Source: Bacteroidales bacterium | GTDB taxonomy: Bacteria > Bacteroidota > Bacteroidia > Bacteroidales > UBA932 | Assembly (NCBI GenBank): GCA_023667095.1 | Contig: JAMPAT010000007.1 | Coordinates: 62,001 to 126,000 of the forward strand | DNA: 64,000 nucleotides | Direction of reading: 5' to 3' | Part shown: piece by piece, positions 52,546 to 60,016 of the stretch | Position numbering within the stretch: the stretch's first letter is position 1 | Layout: the number at the start of each line of letters is the position of its first letter | Notes under the pieces: generated by a model | What the model saw: the letters and a program-made list of their open reading frames with translations, nothing else | The model's database searches: none | What the model was told of the DNA's origin: nothing | Program-made: the position numbers and the translations under genes

Positions 52546-54711
52546 ATGAAACTTAAAAATATATTGACATCCTTTGCCGCAGCAGTTGCTGTATTGGCAG
52601 GATGTACAGCAAAACTCCCAGTCGAGCTTGATGTCATAAAGGTTGACAGGTCATACATTCCTCTTGCAAAGGTTGTGACTGAAGGTGAGACATCAAGGAT
52701 CGAGGAACTCGACAATGTTGTCAATATGACGGCAACCGTAGATTGGGAAATTGACTCCGAGACGATTCCAGCTGGTCTGGAGGTATCTCCGACAAGCGGA
52801 ACTGCAGGAGACTATAAACTTACTTTTACCCGTACAGAAATGGGTAAGGACGATCTTTCTGCAGAGATTCGTATCGATGCTGCAGGAAGGGTGCAGTTCA
52901 TCAAGGTCTTTTATCCAGGTGATCCTGCTCTGAAACCTCAGTTCCCTGCATTTGAGGCCGGTGATTATTGGATTATGTTCAAGCATGACACTAAATGGGT
53001 TGCCCTCAAGGGCCTGGAACTTGGTTTCGATGACAATTCCTATGGTTATATCTATGCTGCTGATGCAAATGGTGAGTTTCCTGCTTTGAGTTCAACTGCT
53101 TCTTCTGTCTATACTTTTGAGGCTTGTGACGGTGGATTCCATATCAAGACTCCAAATGGAGGCTATATCTATCAGGCTGCAAAATATAATAACTTCTATC
53201 TTACAGCTGATGCATCAAAGGCTGATGTCTGGACTATAGAGCAGCAGTCTGAAGAGACATATATGGTGAACAATGAGACTGTTTCAAAGTTCCTCCAGTA
53301 CACAACTGGTTATTCTTCAGCAGGTGCCTATGCTGCAATGCAGGATGGGGGGGTGCTTCCTTTCCTCGTTAAGGCAGAGGATCCTGCTCCAGAGGTTATC
53401 AAACTTGACGAAACGGAATTTTCTTTTGAGAAGGAGGCTGGTGAATTTACCGTAACCGGAACAATTAATGCAGATGCAATTAAAGTCTCTACAGATGCTT
53501 CCTGGCTTCATTATCAGGGCAATGATGCTACAGCCCTTTATTTCAGCTATGATTATAATGAAGGTGGAGCAAGGACTGCAACAGTCAAGGTAACAGCAAA
53601 TCTTGGTGAATATGCCGGTGCTGCTGAGTTTACTGTAAATCAGGACGGTGCAATCATAGATGCGACTGCTGCTGAAATCAATGCTGCAGAGGATGGCTCC
53701 ACTATCTATCGTCTTACTGGATATATCACTAAGGATGAAGGTAATGAGTATGGAAACATCTATGTAAAGGATGCCACAGGTGAGACATATTGCTACGGTG
53801 TCCTCAATGCAGCCGGTGAGACCAAGAAATGGAAGGAAATGGGCATCATTGAAGGTGATATTGTTACTGTAACTGGCCCTAAGACTTCCTATAACAGTAA
53901 GCCTCAGCTCAAGAATGTCTCTGTTGAAGAGCATATCAAGGTTACTGACATTTCACTTGCTGACTTCCGCAATCTTCCAGACGACAAGACTGCATGGTAC
54001 AGGATTTCCGGAAAGGTAGGTAAGAGCACCGAGTCAGGTACAAAATGGGATATTGACCAGTATGGAAATTTTGCCCTCATTGACGGTGACACTGAGGTTT
54101 ATGTCTATGGTGTGAAGACCGGATGGGGCGGAGCAAAAGGTGAGTTCGGCAAACTTGGTATCAAGGAAGGAGATGAACTTACGATTGTTTGCTATAAGAC
54201 TTCTTACGGTGGTCTCATCGAAGCTGACGGATGTTTCTATGTTTCTCACAATTCCGGTGAGGGCGGAGAGACTCCGGAGGTTCCGGGTGATCTTCAGGTT
54301 AAGTGGGGCTCTCTTTCAAGCGCGTATCTTGATGGAGTAATAAATCTTAATGGCGTAGATTCATCTTCTCCAGCAGGTGAAAATGTTAAGTTTGGAACAT
54401 CCAAACTTGGCGGTTCTGCTGTTGCAACCATCCCTGCTGGGACAAAGAAGATTAGCTTCTATGCACTTGCGTGGAAAGGTGTCAGCAATGCGACAATAGA
54501 GTTGTATAATGGAACTGATGTTATCAAGACATGCAGTCTTATTGCAAATGACGGTGTTACAGGAACCTCTCCTTATACAATTTCGGTTACTGAAAGTGAT
54601 GTCTATTTTGAGTATGAGTTTACTTCCGTACTTACAGCTGATACTGAAATTAAATTCAGTACAGAGACATGTGGTAAAAGGGCTATTATTTGGGGCGTTA
54701 AGGCTGAATAA
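52546..54711 (+). CDS. Lipoprotein with BACON-like and two OB-fold domains
   Basis: This 721-residue lipoprotein (lipobox L-A-G-C, Cys20) has a BACON-like beta domain near 30-125, a ricin-like or unknown stretch (about 130-275), a second BACON-like domain (about 285-370), then two OB-fold domains. These are visible as Y-R-L-T-G-Y-I-T then Y-G-N-I-Y-V-K-D (about 385-465), and Y-R-I-S-G-K-V then D-E-L-T-I-V-C-Y-K (about 475-560). A C-terminal jelly-roll-like part follows. OB folds of this kind often bind nucleic acid. It follows the receptor by 16 bp and ends at a terminator. A seven-G run at 53347-53353 lies in frame. Confidence 0.7.
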   Translation: MKLKNILTSFAAAVAVLAGCTAKLPVELDVIKVDRSYIPLAKVVTEGETSRIEELDNVVNMTATVDWEIDSETIPAGLEVSPTSGTAGDYKLTFTRTEMGKDDLSAEIRIDAAGRVQFIKVFYPGDPALKPQFPAFEAGDYWIMFKHDTKWVALKGLELGFDDNSYGYIYAADANGEFPALSSTASSVYTFEACDGGFHIKTPNGGYIYQAAKYNNFYLTADASKADVWTIEQQSEETYMVNNETVSKFLQYTTGYSSAGAYAAMQDGGVLPFLVKAEDPAPEVIKLDETEFSFEKEAGEFTVTGTINADAIKVSTDASWLHYQGNDATALYFSYDYNEGGARTATVKVTANLGEYAGAAEFTVNQDGAIIDATAAEINAAEDGSTIYRLTGYITKDEGNEYGNIYVKDATGETYCYGVLNAAGETKKWKEMGIIEGDIVTVTGPKTSYNSKPQLKNVSVEEHIKVTDISLADFRNLPDDKTAWYRISGKVGKSTESGTKWDIDQYGNFALIDGDTEVYVYGVKTGWGGAKGEFGKLGIKEGDELTIVCYKTSYGGLIEADGCFYVSHNSGEGGETPEVPGDLQVKWGSLSSAYLDGVINLNGVDSSSPAGENVKFGTSKLGGSAVATIPAGTKKISFYALAWKGVSNATIELYNGTDVIKTCSLIANDGVTGTSPYTISVTESDVYFEYEFTSVLTADTEIKFSTETCGKRAIIWGVKAE

Positions 54712-54736
54712 ATAGAAAAATCATTATTTTGTTATT

Positions 54737-54766
54737 ACGGACGGCCATCAGGTCGTCCGTTTTTTC
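54737..54766 (+). terminator. Terminator after the receptor/OB-fold lipoprotein pair
   Basis: ACGGACG (54737-54743) pairs with CGTCCGT (54754-54760) and a six-T run follows. The T-run leads directly into the first 33-bp repeat at 54763, so the ATPase array begins exactly at the end of this operon. Confidence 0.85.
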
Positions 54767-54850
54767 TTTGGATTTTCCCAGAAATAGCTGAATTATTTCT
54801 TTGGATTTTTCCAAAAAATACTGAATTATTTCTTTGGATTTTTCCAAAAA
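54763..54850 (+). repeat. 33-bp tandem repeats, set A (before ATPase 1)
   Basis: There are three head-to-tail units starting at 54763, 54796 and 54829, a period of exactly 33 bp. Units 1 and 2 match at 28 of 33 positions by eye. Unit 3 keeps its first 22 bases and then turns into promoter sequence. Each unit starts TTTCTTTGGATTTT and contains a small inverted repeat (TTGGA/TCCAA). The TTTG of unit 3 lies 19 bases before a TATATTG box, so the last unit supplies the -33 element of the ATPase 1 promoter. Confidence 0.9.
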
Positions 54851-54862
54851 GTGTGTATATTG
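54833..54862 (+). promoter_or_regulatory. Promoter of ATPase 1, built on repeat unit 3
   Basis: TTTG at 54833-54836 (inside the third repeat) is followed after 19 bases by TATATTG at 54856-54862. The start codon comes 19 bases later at 54882, implying a leader of about 13 bases. Confidence 0.6.
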
Positions 54863-54881
54863 CGCAGAAAATCAGCAAGTA

Positions 54882-56252
54882 ATGTATTACGAAAGAATAA
54901 TAGACAAATATTTGCAGGATTGGGCACAGGCAAAGGACCATAAGCCTCTTCTTCTTAGAGGCGCAAGGCAGGTTGGGAAATCACGTGCTGTTCAGCATTT
55001 GGGGCAGTCGTTTAAGAATTATGTCGAGATCAATTTTGAGAAACAGCCGTCATATAGGACGCTTTTTCAAGGGGAACTTGATGTGCATAGGATATGTGTA
55101 CAGATTGCTGCAATGTGTGGAATACCTATTATTCCTGGAGAGACTCTCCTTTTCTTTGACGAAATACAGGATTGCCACGAGGCGATATTAAGCCTCAGGT
55201 TTTTCCGCGAGGACTATCCGGAGCTTCATGTTGCTGCAGCCGGTTCATTGCTTGAATTTGCCTTGGATGAACTGCCTACATTCGGAGTCGGAAGAATACA
55301 TTCTATGTTTATGTTTCCTATGACATTTGACGAATTTCTCTCTGCAGATGGGCTTGGAGCACTTGGTGAATTAAAAAATCATTCTGGACCTGAAAATCCT
55401 CTTCCTGAATTGCTGCATGACAGACTGGTGGAGCAGGTGAGAATATATATGATGGTTGGCGGTATGCCGGAGGTCGTGGCCAAATGGGTTGAGTCACACG
55501 ACTATATTGCTTGCCAGCAGTTACAGGATGATCTTATCATATCATACGAGGATGATTTCCCGAAATACAGGAAAAGGGTGGACCCTTCACTTCTGAGATT
55601 GACCTGGAGAAGTGCTGCTGTGCAGGTTACAGGCAAATTTGTATGTTCAAGGGTCGGAGAAAACCTGAGGACAGAGAAAGTGCAGGATGCCTTGAGGCTT
55701 CTGACAAGGGCAGGGCTGCTGATTCCTGTGACGAATACTTCCGGTAGCGGCCTGCCTCTTGGAAGCGGGGCGGATGAGTCTTTCCGAAAATATCTGCTGA
55801 TTGATTCAGGAATACTTCTGCGTCTTCTGAATATGACTTTAGGCAATGCCACTGAGATTGCCGGACAGATTTTGACTTCCGATGCTTGTGAACTTGTAAA
55901 CAAAGGGCCTTTGGCTGAAATGATGGCAGGACTTGAAATGATGAGATATAAGTCTCCTAATCTGAGGCACGAGATGTTCTATTGGCAGCGTCGTGACAAG
56001 AACAGCATAGCAGAGGTTGACTACCTTGATATCAGGAATGGGACTGTCTATCCAATAGAGGTCAAGGCTGGTACACAGGGCGGGATGAAAAGCCTATGGA
56101 TGTTCATGCGTCTGCACTCCATCGAATCAGCTGCAAGGGTGTCATTGGAGAATTTTGGCCATTTCGACTATGCTGATTCCGCAGCTGACGGTGCTCTCCG
56201 CCATGTCTCGGTGTATCCTTTATATGCTATCAGGAATCTCGTTTCAGAATAA
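54882..56252 (+). CDS. ATPase 1 of the repeat array (AAA_14 + DUF4143)
   Basis: This 456-residue protein has a Walker A motif, G27-A-R-Q-V-G-K-S34, and Walker B L-F-F-D93-E-I-Q-D. A sensor-like A-A-G-S-L-L follows, then Y-M-M-V-G-G-M-P-E-V-V, which opens DUF4143. The C-terminus carries V-D380-Y followed by I-E393-V-K395, the D...ExK layout of PD-(D/E)XK nuclease folds. It belongs to the COG1373-type ATPases, abundant in Bacteroidota, with no settled function. The frame is open to 54834, but the promoter at 54833-54862 makes 54882 the start. Its stop lies inside the first repeat of the next set. Confidence 0.85.
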   Translation: MYYERIIDKYLQDWAQAKDHKPLLLRGARQVGKSRAVQHLGQSFKNYVEINFEKQPSYRTLFQGELDVHRICVQIAAMCGIPIIPGETLLFFDEIQDCHEAILSLRFFREDYPELHVAAAGSLLEFALDELPTFGVGRIHSMFMFPMTFDEFLSADGLGALGELKNHSGPENPLPELLHDRLVEQVRIYMMVGGMPEVVAKWVESHDYIACQQLQDDLIISYEDDFPKYRKRVDPSLLRLTWRSAAVQVTGKFVCSRVGENLRTEKVQDALRLLTRAGLLIPVTNTSGSGLPLGSGADESFRKYLLIDSGILLRLLNMTLGNATEIAGQILTSDACELVNKGPLAEMMAGLEMMRYKSPNLRHEMFYWQRRDKNSIAEVDYLDIRNGTVYPIEVKAGTQGGMKSLWMFMRLHSIESAARVSLENFGHFDYADSAADGALRHVSVYPLYAIRNLVSE

Positions 56253-56323
56253 ATGTATTTTTTCGGTGTTGTTATTTCGGAATAAATGTATTTTTGCGAT
56301 GCTATTTTTGAGGAATAAATGTA
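56242..56323 (+). repeat. 33-bp tandem repeats, set B (before ATPase 2)
   Basis: Units start at 56242, 56275 and 56308, again exactly 33 bp apart. Units 1 and 2 match at 27 of 33 positions by eye. Unit 3 keeps about 16 bases (core G-GAATAAATGTA). The unit differs from set A and set C but shares with set C the frame TTTCGG, then about 8-10 bases, then TATTTTT. The stop codon of ATPase 1 (56250-56252) is the TAA of the first unit's GAATAAATG, so the repeat set overlaps the gene end by 11 bases. Confidence 0.9.
56303..56310 (+). promoter_or_regulatory. -7 box of ATPase 2 at the unit 2/unit 3 junction
   Basis: TATTTTTG, a full TAnnTTTG match, straddles the junction of repeat units 2 and 3. The ATPase 2 ATG follows 19 bases later, the same distance as for ATPase 1. 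The same position at the unit 1/2 junction reads TATTTCGG, a degenerate copy. Confidence 0.6.
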
Positions 56324-56329
56324 AATCCA

Positions 56330-57685
56330 ATGCTTAAACGTAAAGTAATCAGTCAGATAGAAGAATACTTCCACTCTGGGAGCAATAAGATGTTGATAGT
56401 CGATGGAGCCAGGCAGATTGGCAAGACATTCATTATTCGCCATGTCGGTGAGAGAATGTTCAAAAATTACATCGAAATCAACATGGAACGTGACAGGCAG
56501 GGCGACAGGCTGTTCGCTGAAGCTACTTCTGTGGAGAAATTCTATCTTGCCATGAGTGCTGTTGCCGGTGAAAAGATGGGAGATCAAGAGTCAACGTTGG
56601 TTTTTATTGATGAGATTCAGGCGTATGCCCATTTGCTGACATTGGTTAAATTTCTGATGGAAGATAGACGCTTTACATACATTGCCAGCGGTTCGCTTCT
56701 GGGAGTAACCTTGAAGAGAACCCAGTCAATACCAATTGGAAGTATGATGCGTCTGCACATGTACCCTCTGGACTTTGAGGAATTCCTGTGGGCGAATGGG
56801 GTCGGTGAGATGGTCATTGCTGAAATGCGCCGTTGTTTTGAAAACAAAGTTGCCCTGCAGGATGCCATTCATGGGAAAATTATCAACTTGTTCAGGACAT
56901 ATCTTCTTGTAGGAGGGCTTCCCGATGCTGTAAATACGTATATTGCAGAGCATAATATTGTAAAGGTACGGTCAGTACATAGCGAAATACACTCCCTTTA
57001 TGGAGCTGATGCAGCAAAGTACGAAAGTGAGTCCAGCCGTAAACTGAAAATCCAAAGAATCTATGGTATGATACCGTCAAATCTGGAGAACAGGAAAAAA
57101 CGTGTAGTTGTCAAGGATATAGAAGGCAAAGCAGGTAAACGTACTGGAGATTATCAGGATGAATTTGACTATCTTGTATCTTCTGGTATTGCGCTGGAGG
57201 TAGATGCAATAAGTCTTCCGTCATATCCATTGAAGCAGAATGCCGGTAAAAACCTTCTTAAACTGTATATGAATGATACTGGGCTTTTTACAGGCCTCCT
57301 CTATAATAACAACATCAAGCCAGTGCTGGATGACATTGCCGGAATTAATTTAGGTGCAGTGTATGAAAATGTTGTTGCCCAAGAACTTAAAGCACACGGA
57401 TTCCCTTTGTATTACTATGATAACAAGAAAAATGGCGAAGTGGATTTTCTGATAGATGATACGGAAAAAATGACGGCTGTTCCTCTGGAAATCAAGTCAG
57501 GAAAAGACTATAAGGTTCATAGTGCCCTTGATCGGTTCATCAGTGTACCTGACTATAATATCAGGAGTGCCTATGTACTGTCCAATGAGCAGAGGGTGTT
57601 TGAGGAAAAAGGGATATGGTATATTCCGATATATTATGTGATGTTCTTTAAATATGACACTGAACCGGATTCTTATGTTTTTTGA
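56330..57685 (+). CDS. ATPase 2 of the repeat array (AAA_14 + DUF4143)
   Basis: This 451-residue paralogue of the genes on either side has Walker A G26-A-R-Q-I-G-K-T33, Walker B L-V-F-I-D-E-I-Q, A-S-G-S-L-L-G-V, and the DUF4143 opening Y-L-L-V-G-G-L-P-D-A-V. The nuclease-like signature is G-E-V-D372-F and L-E387-I-K389-S-G-K. All motifs needed for ATP hydrolysis and for a PD-(D/E)XK-type site are intact, so it does not look decayed. It is preceded by repeat set B, and its TGA stop lies within the partial leading copy of set C. ATPase 1 and 2 share architecture but are clearly divergent in sequence. Confidence 0.85.
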   Translation: MLKRKVISQIEEYFHSGSNKMLIVDGARQIGKTFIIRHVGERMFKNYIEINMERDRQGDRLFAEATSVEKFYLAMSAVAGEKMGDQESTLVFIDEIQAYAHLLTLVKFLMEDRRFTYIASGSLLGVTLKRTQSIPIGSMMRLHMYPLDFEEFLWANGVGEMVIAEMRRCFENKVALQDAIHGKIINLFRTYLLVGGLPDAVNTYIAEHNIVKVRSVHSEIHSLYGADAAKYESESSRKLKIQRIYGMIPSNLENRKKRVVVKDIEGKAGKRTGDYQDEFDYLVSSGIALEVDAISLPSYPLKQNAGKNLLKLYMNDTGLFTGLLYNNNIKPVLDDIAGINLGAVYENVVAQELKAHGFPLYYYDNKKNGEVDFLIDDTEKMTAVPLEIKSGKDYKVHSALDRFISVPDYNIRSAYVLSNEQRVFEEKGIWYIPIYYVMFFKYDTEPDSYVF

Positions 57686-57773
57686 TGTCTTAAATTTCGG
57701 GGTCAGCGGATATTTTTGTGTTTAAAATTTCGGGGTCAGCGGATATTTTGATGTTTAAAATTTCGGGGTCAGC
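57679..57773 (+). repeat. 33-bp tandem repeats, set C (before ATPase 3)
   Basis: Two full units start at 57694 and 57727 and match at 31 of 33 positions. A third begins at 57760 and keeps ATTTCGGGGTCAGC before passing into the promoter. The 15 bases before unit 1 (57679-57693, TTTTGATGTCTTAA-like) match the 3' end of the unit, so a partial copy leads the set and covers the ATPase 2 stop (57683-57685). The period is exactly 33 bp. Unit 1 contains a perfect TATTTTTG at 57711-57718. Confidence 0.92.
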
Positions 57774-57791
57774 CGTAAATGATTATATTTG
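57761..57791 (+). promoter_or_regulatory. Promoter of ATPase 3
   Basis: TATATTTG at 57784-57791 is a full -7 match. TTTC at 57761-57764, the start of repeat unit 3, stands 19 bases before it in the -33 position. The start codon at 57806 or 57809 follows 14-17 bases later. Confidence 0.55.
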
Positions 57792-57805
57792 TGCAAATTT
57801 CGATA

Positions 57806-59140
57806 ATGATGGGAACGATATTTAAACGCAAGCTGTATCAGCATCTGGAAGAATGGAAAAATAAGAGGAATGGAAAGACCGCGATTCTTATAGAGGGTGC
57901 GCGTAGAGTCGGAAAATCCACTATAGTCAAGGAATTTGCTGAAAAGGAATATGATTCGTATATTCTCATAGATTTCAATAAGGTAGGAATGCAGGTGAAG
58001 TCTATATTTGATGACCTTATGGACTTGGATTTCGTTTTCCTCCAGTTGCAGAGCATATATAATGTTATTTTGAAAGAGCGGAGGTCTGTTATCGTTTTTG
58101 ACGAAGTACAAAGCTGCCCGAAAGCACGTCAGGCCATAAAATATCTTGTTGCTGATGGAAGATATGACTATATTGAGACGGGTTCCCTGATAAGCATACG
58201 AAAGAACACCAAGGATATTACAATACCAAGTGAAGAGGAAAGGGTTACAATGTATCCTATGGATTTTGAGGAGTTTACCTGGGCACTTGGCGAAGAAACC
58301 TCCATTCCATTATTGAAGACTTTCTACGATATGCAAAGGTCACTTGCAGCTGCCCATAGGATAAAGATGCGTGATTTAAGGCTGTATATGCTTGTAGGTG
58401 GCATGCCCCAGGCTGTAAATGAGTATATAGAGACAAATAATCTCAGCATGGTCGACCTGGTAAAGCGTGATATAATCAGGCTATATAAAGATGATTTCCT
58501 GAAACTTGATGCTACAGGGCGTATTGAACGTCTTTATATGGAAATACCTGCGCAGCTCAGTAACAATGCCAGCCGATATCAGCCTACACAGATTCTTGGT
58601 GATATGGATGACAACAAGAGAAATGAACTGCTGAGGATTCTGGAAGACAGCAGGACTGTCAATTTTTCATATCATTCAAATGATCCGAATGTGGGCTTGC
58701 CGTTGACAAAGGATCCGAGGCGATTCAAGATATTTTGTGGAGATACCGGACTTTTTGTCACTCTTGCGTTCTGGGATAAGGACTTTACAGAAAACGTTAT
58801 CTATCAGAAACTTTTGAGTGATAAGCTGGAGGCTAATCTTGGATATGTCTATGAGAATCTTGTGGCTCAGATGCTGACGGCATCAGGAAATAAGTTGTTC
58901 TATTACACTTGGGCAAAGGACAGCAAGCATAATTATGAAATTGATTTCCTCTTGTCGCGCGGAGCTAAATTGCAGCCAATAGAGGTCAAGTCTTCAGGGT
59001 ATAATACACATGCGTCCCTTGATGCTTTCTGTGAGAAATTTTCGCATAGGGTAGATAAAAGATATCTTATATATACAAAGGATTATCTGAAGGACGGGCA
59101 GACTGTCTTGCTGCCAGTGTATATGACACCATTTCTCTAA
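57806..59140 (+). CDS. ATPase 3 of the repeat array (AAA_14 + DUF4143)
   Basis: Third paralogue, 444 residues. It has Walker A G31-A-R-R-V-G-K-S38, Walker B V-I-V-F-D-E-V-Q-S, E-T-G-S-L-I-S-I, the DUF4143 opening Y-M-L-V-G-G-M-P-Q-A-V, and the C-terminal Y-E-I-D380-F with I-E393-V-K395-S. The frame is open to 57779, but a full -7 box at 57784-57791 would then lie inside the gene, so the start is the ATG at 57806 or the next codon at 57809. No repeat set follows its stop. The array ends here, and the nuclease-type genes resume 26 bp later. Confidence 0.85.
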   Translation: MMGTIFKRKLYQHLEEWKNKRNGKTAILIEGARRVGKSTIVKEFAEKEYDSYILIDFNKVGMQVKSIFDDLMDLDFVFLQLQSIYNVILKERRSVIVFDEVQSCPKARQAIKYLVADGRYDYIETGSLISIRKNTKDITIPSEEERVTMYPMDFEEFTWALGEETSIPLLKTFYDMQRSLAAAHRIKMRDLRLYMLVGGMPQAVNEYIETNNLSMVDLVKRDIIRLYKDDFLKLDATGRIERLYMEIPAQLSNNASRYQPTQILGDMDDNKRNELLRILEDSRTVNFSYHSNDPNVGLPLTKDPRRFKIFCGDTGLFVTLAFWDKDFTENVIYQKLLSDKLEANLGYVYENLVAQMLTASGNKLFYYTWAKDSKHNYEIDFLLSRGAKLQPIEVKSSGYNTHASLDAFCEKFSHRVDKRYLIYTKDYLKDGQTVLLPVYMTPFL

Positions 59141-59166
59141 ATAAACGATTTTAAAATAGTAAAAAT

Positions 59167-59721
59167 ATGAAAATCAGCGGAATAATAGTGGCTTTTGTGG
59201 CTTTGGCAATGACTGCGTCGTGTGCTTCCGGAAGCAGGAATGCCGTGGAACCTGCTACATATATGCTCCATCCGCATGAGGAGTTGCCGCAGGAGTTTGC
59301 TGATGGCGGACAATATACAGGAATATTCCTTGCCGGGACAATAGATATGGGGACAGGTGAGGACTGGCAGGCCGCCCTGGAGGACTATTTCTCTGCACAG
59401 CCGGGACGTTATGTGCTCTATAATCCGCGTCAGGAGCATTGGGATGCCTCCCGGGAAGGGGAGATGGACTATCAAGTGAACTGGGAGCTGGAGCATCTGG
59501 AAAAGGCTGATATCATCATGATGAATATCCTGCCGGACAGCAAGTCGCCGATTACCCTCCTGGAGCTTGGGCTTTTTGCCCGCAGTGGAAAGCTCCATGT
59601 TGTCTGCACACCGGGATTCTACCGTTACGACAATGTCCGCATAACCTGTGCCCGCTATGGCGTGCCGCTCTATGGCACGTTGGATGAACTGCTGGCAACT
59701 GTCATTGCGGATTTCAAATAG
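59167..59721 (+). CDS. Nucleoside 2-deoxyribosyltransferase-like lipoprotein
   Basis: This 184-residue protein has a lipoprotein leader (M-T-A-S-C, Cys19) followed by a Rossmann-like domain. G-I-F-L-A-G-T-I-D starts the fold, W-x-A-A-L-E-D-Y follows, and L-E-K-A-D-I-I-M-M-N and P-I-T-L-L-E-L-G-L-F-A hold the family's conserved glutamate. This fits the Nuc_deoxyrib_tr_2 family, normally cytosolic and active on deoxynucleosides. An exported, lipid-anchored form beside secreted nucleases is unusual and would suit nucleoside processing outside the cytoplasm. It could be co-transcribed with ATPase 3 (26 bp apart). Confidence 0.75.
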   Translation: MKISGIIVAFVALAMTASCASGSRNAVEPATYMLHPHEELPQEFADGGQYTGIFLAGTIDMGTGEDWQAALEDYFSAQPGRYVLYNPRQEHWDASREGEMDYQVNWELEHLEKADIIMMNILPDSKSPITLLELGLFARSGKLHVVCTPGFYRYDNVRITCARYGVPLYGTLDELLATVIADFK

Positions 59722-59931
59722 CTGCCGATATTTTTTCTGAAATCATAGGTAAATTTCCTGCAAAACAATTTTCAAAGATTGAAATTTTGACAAAAAACAA
59801 TTTTTGAAAGTCTTTTTGGGGGTTTTCTTGTAGGGACTTTAAGCTTCCCTGATTTAGTTGTCTCTTTTAGGGCGGTGATGTGAACTTTTCCTTGCCGGAT
59901 GGCTCTATCTGGTATAAAATGGCGTGATGAA

Positions 59932-59962
59932 CTTGTTATGTGGCGGTAATTGCCTATATTTG
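59932..59962 (+). promoter_or_regulatory. Promoter of the BACON/OB-fold lipoprotein and nuclease genes
   Basis: CTTG at 59932-59935 and TATATTTG at 59955-59962 are 19 bases apart, and the ATG follows at 60017. The gap 59722-60016 otherwise holds A/T-rich DNA with an imperfect inverted repeat near 59768-59790 and no gene. Confidence 0.6.
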
Positions 59963-60016
59963 TCACGAAATGTGTGCTGGAATTAACAAATTATTATTAA
60001 ATAAACATCAATTACT

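Noticed and set aside
54763..57773. CRISPR array
   Set aside because: The 33-bp units are directly abutted with no spacers, differ between the three sets, and no cas gene is present.
54763..59140. Transposon or integrative element carrying the ATPases
   Set aside because: No transposase, integrase, terminal inverted repeats or target duplications were found; the cassette idea rests only on the repeats.
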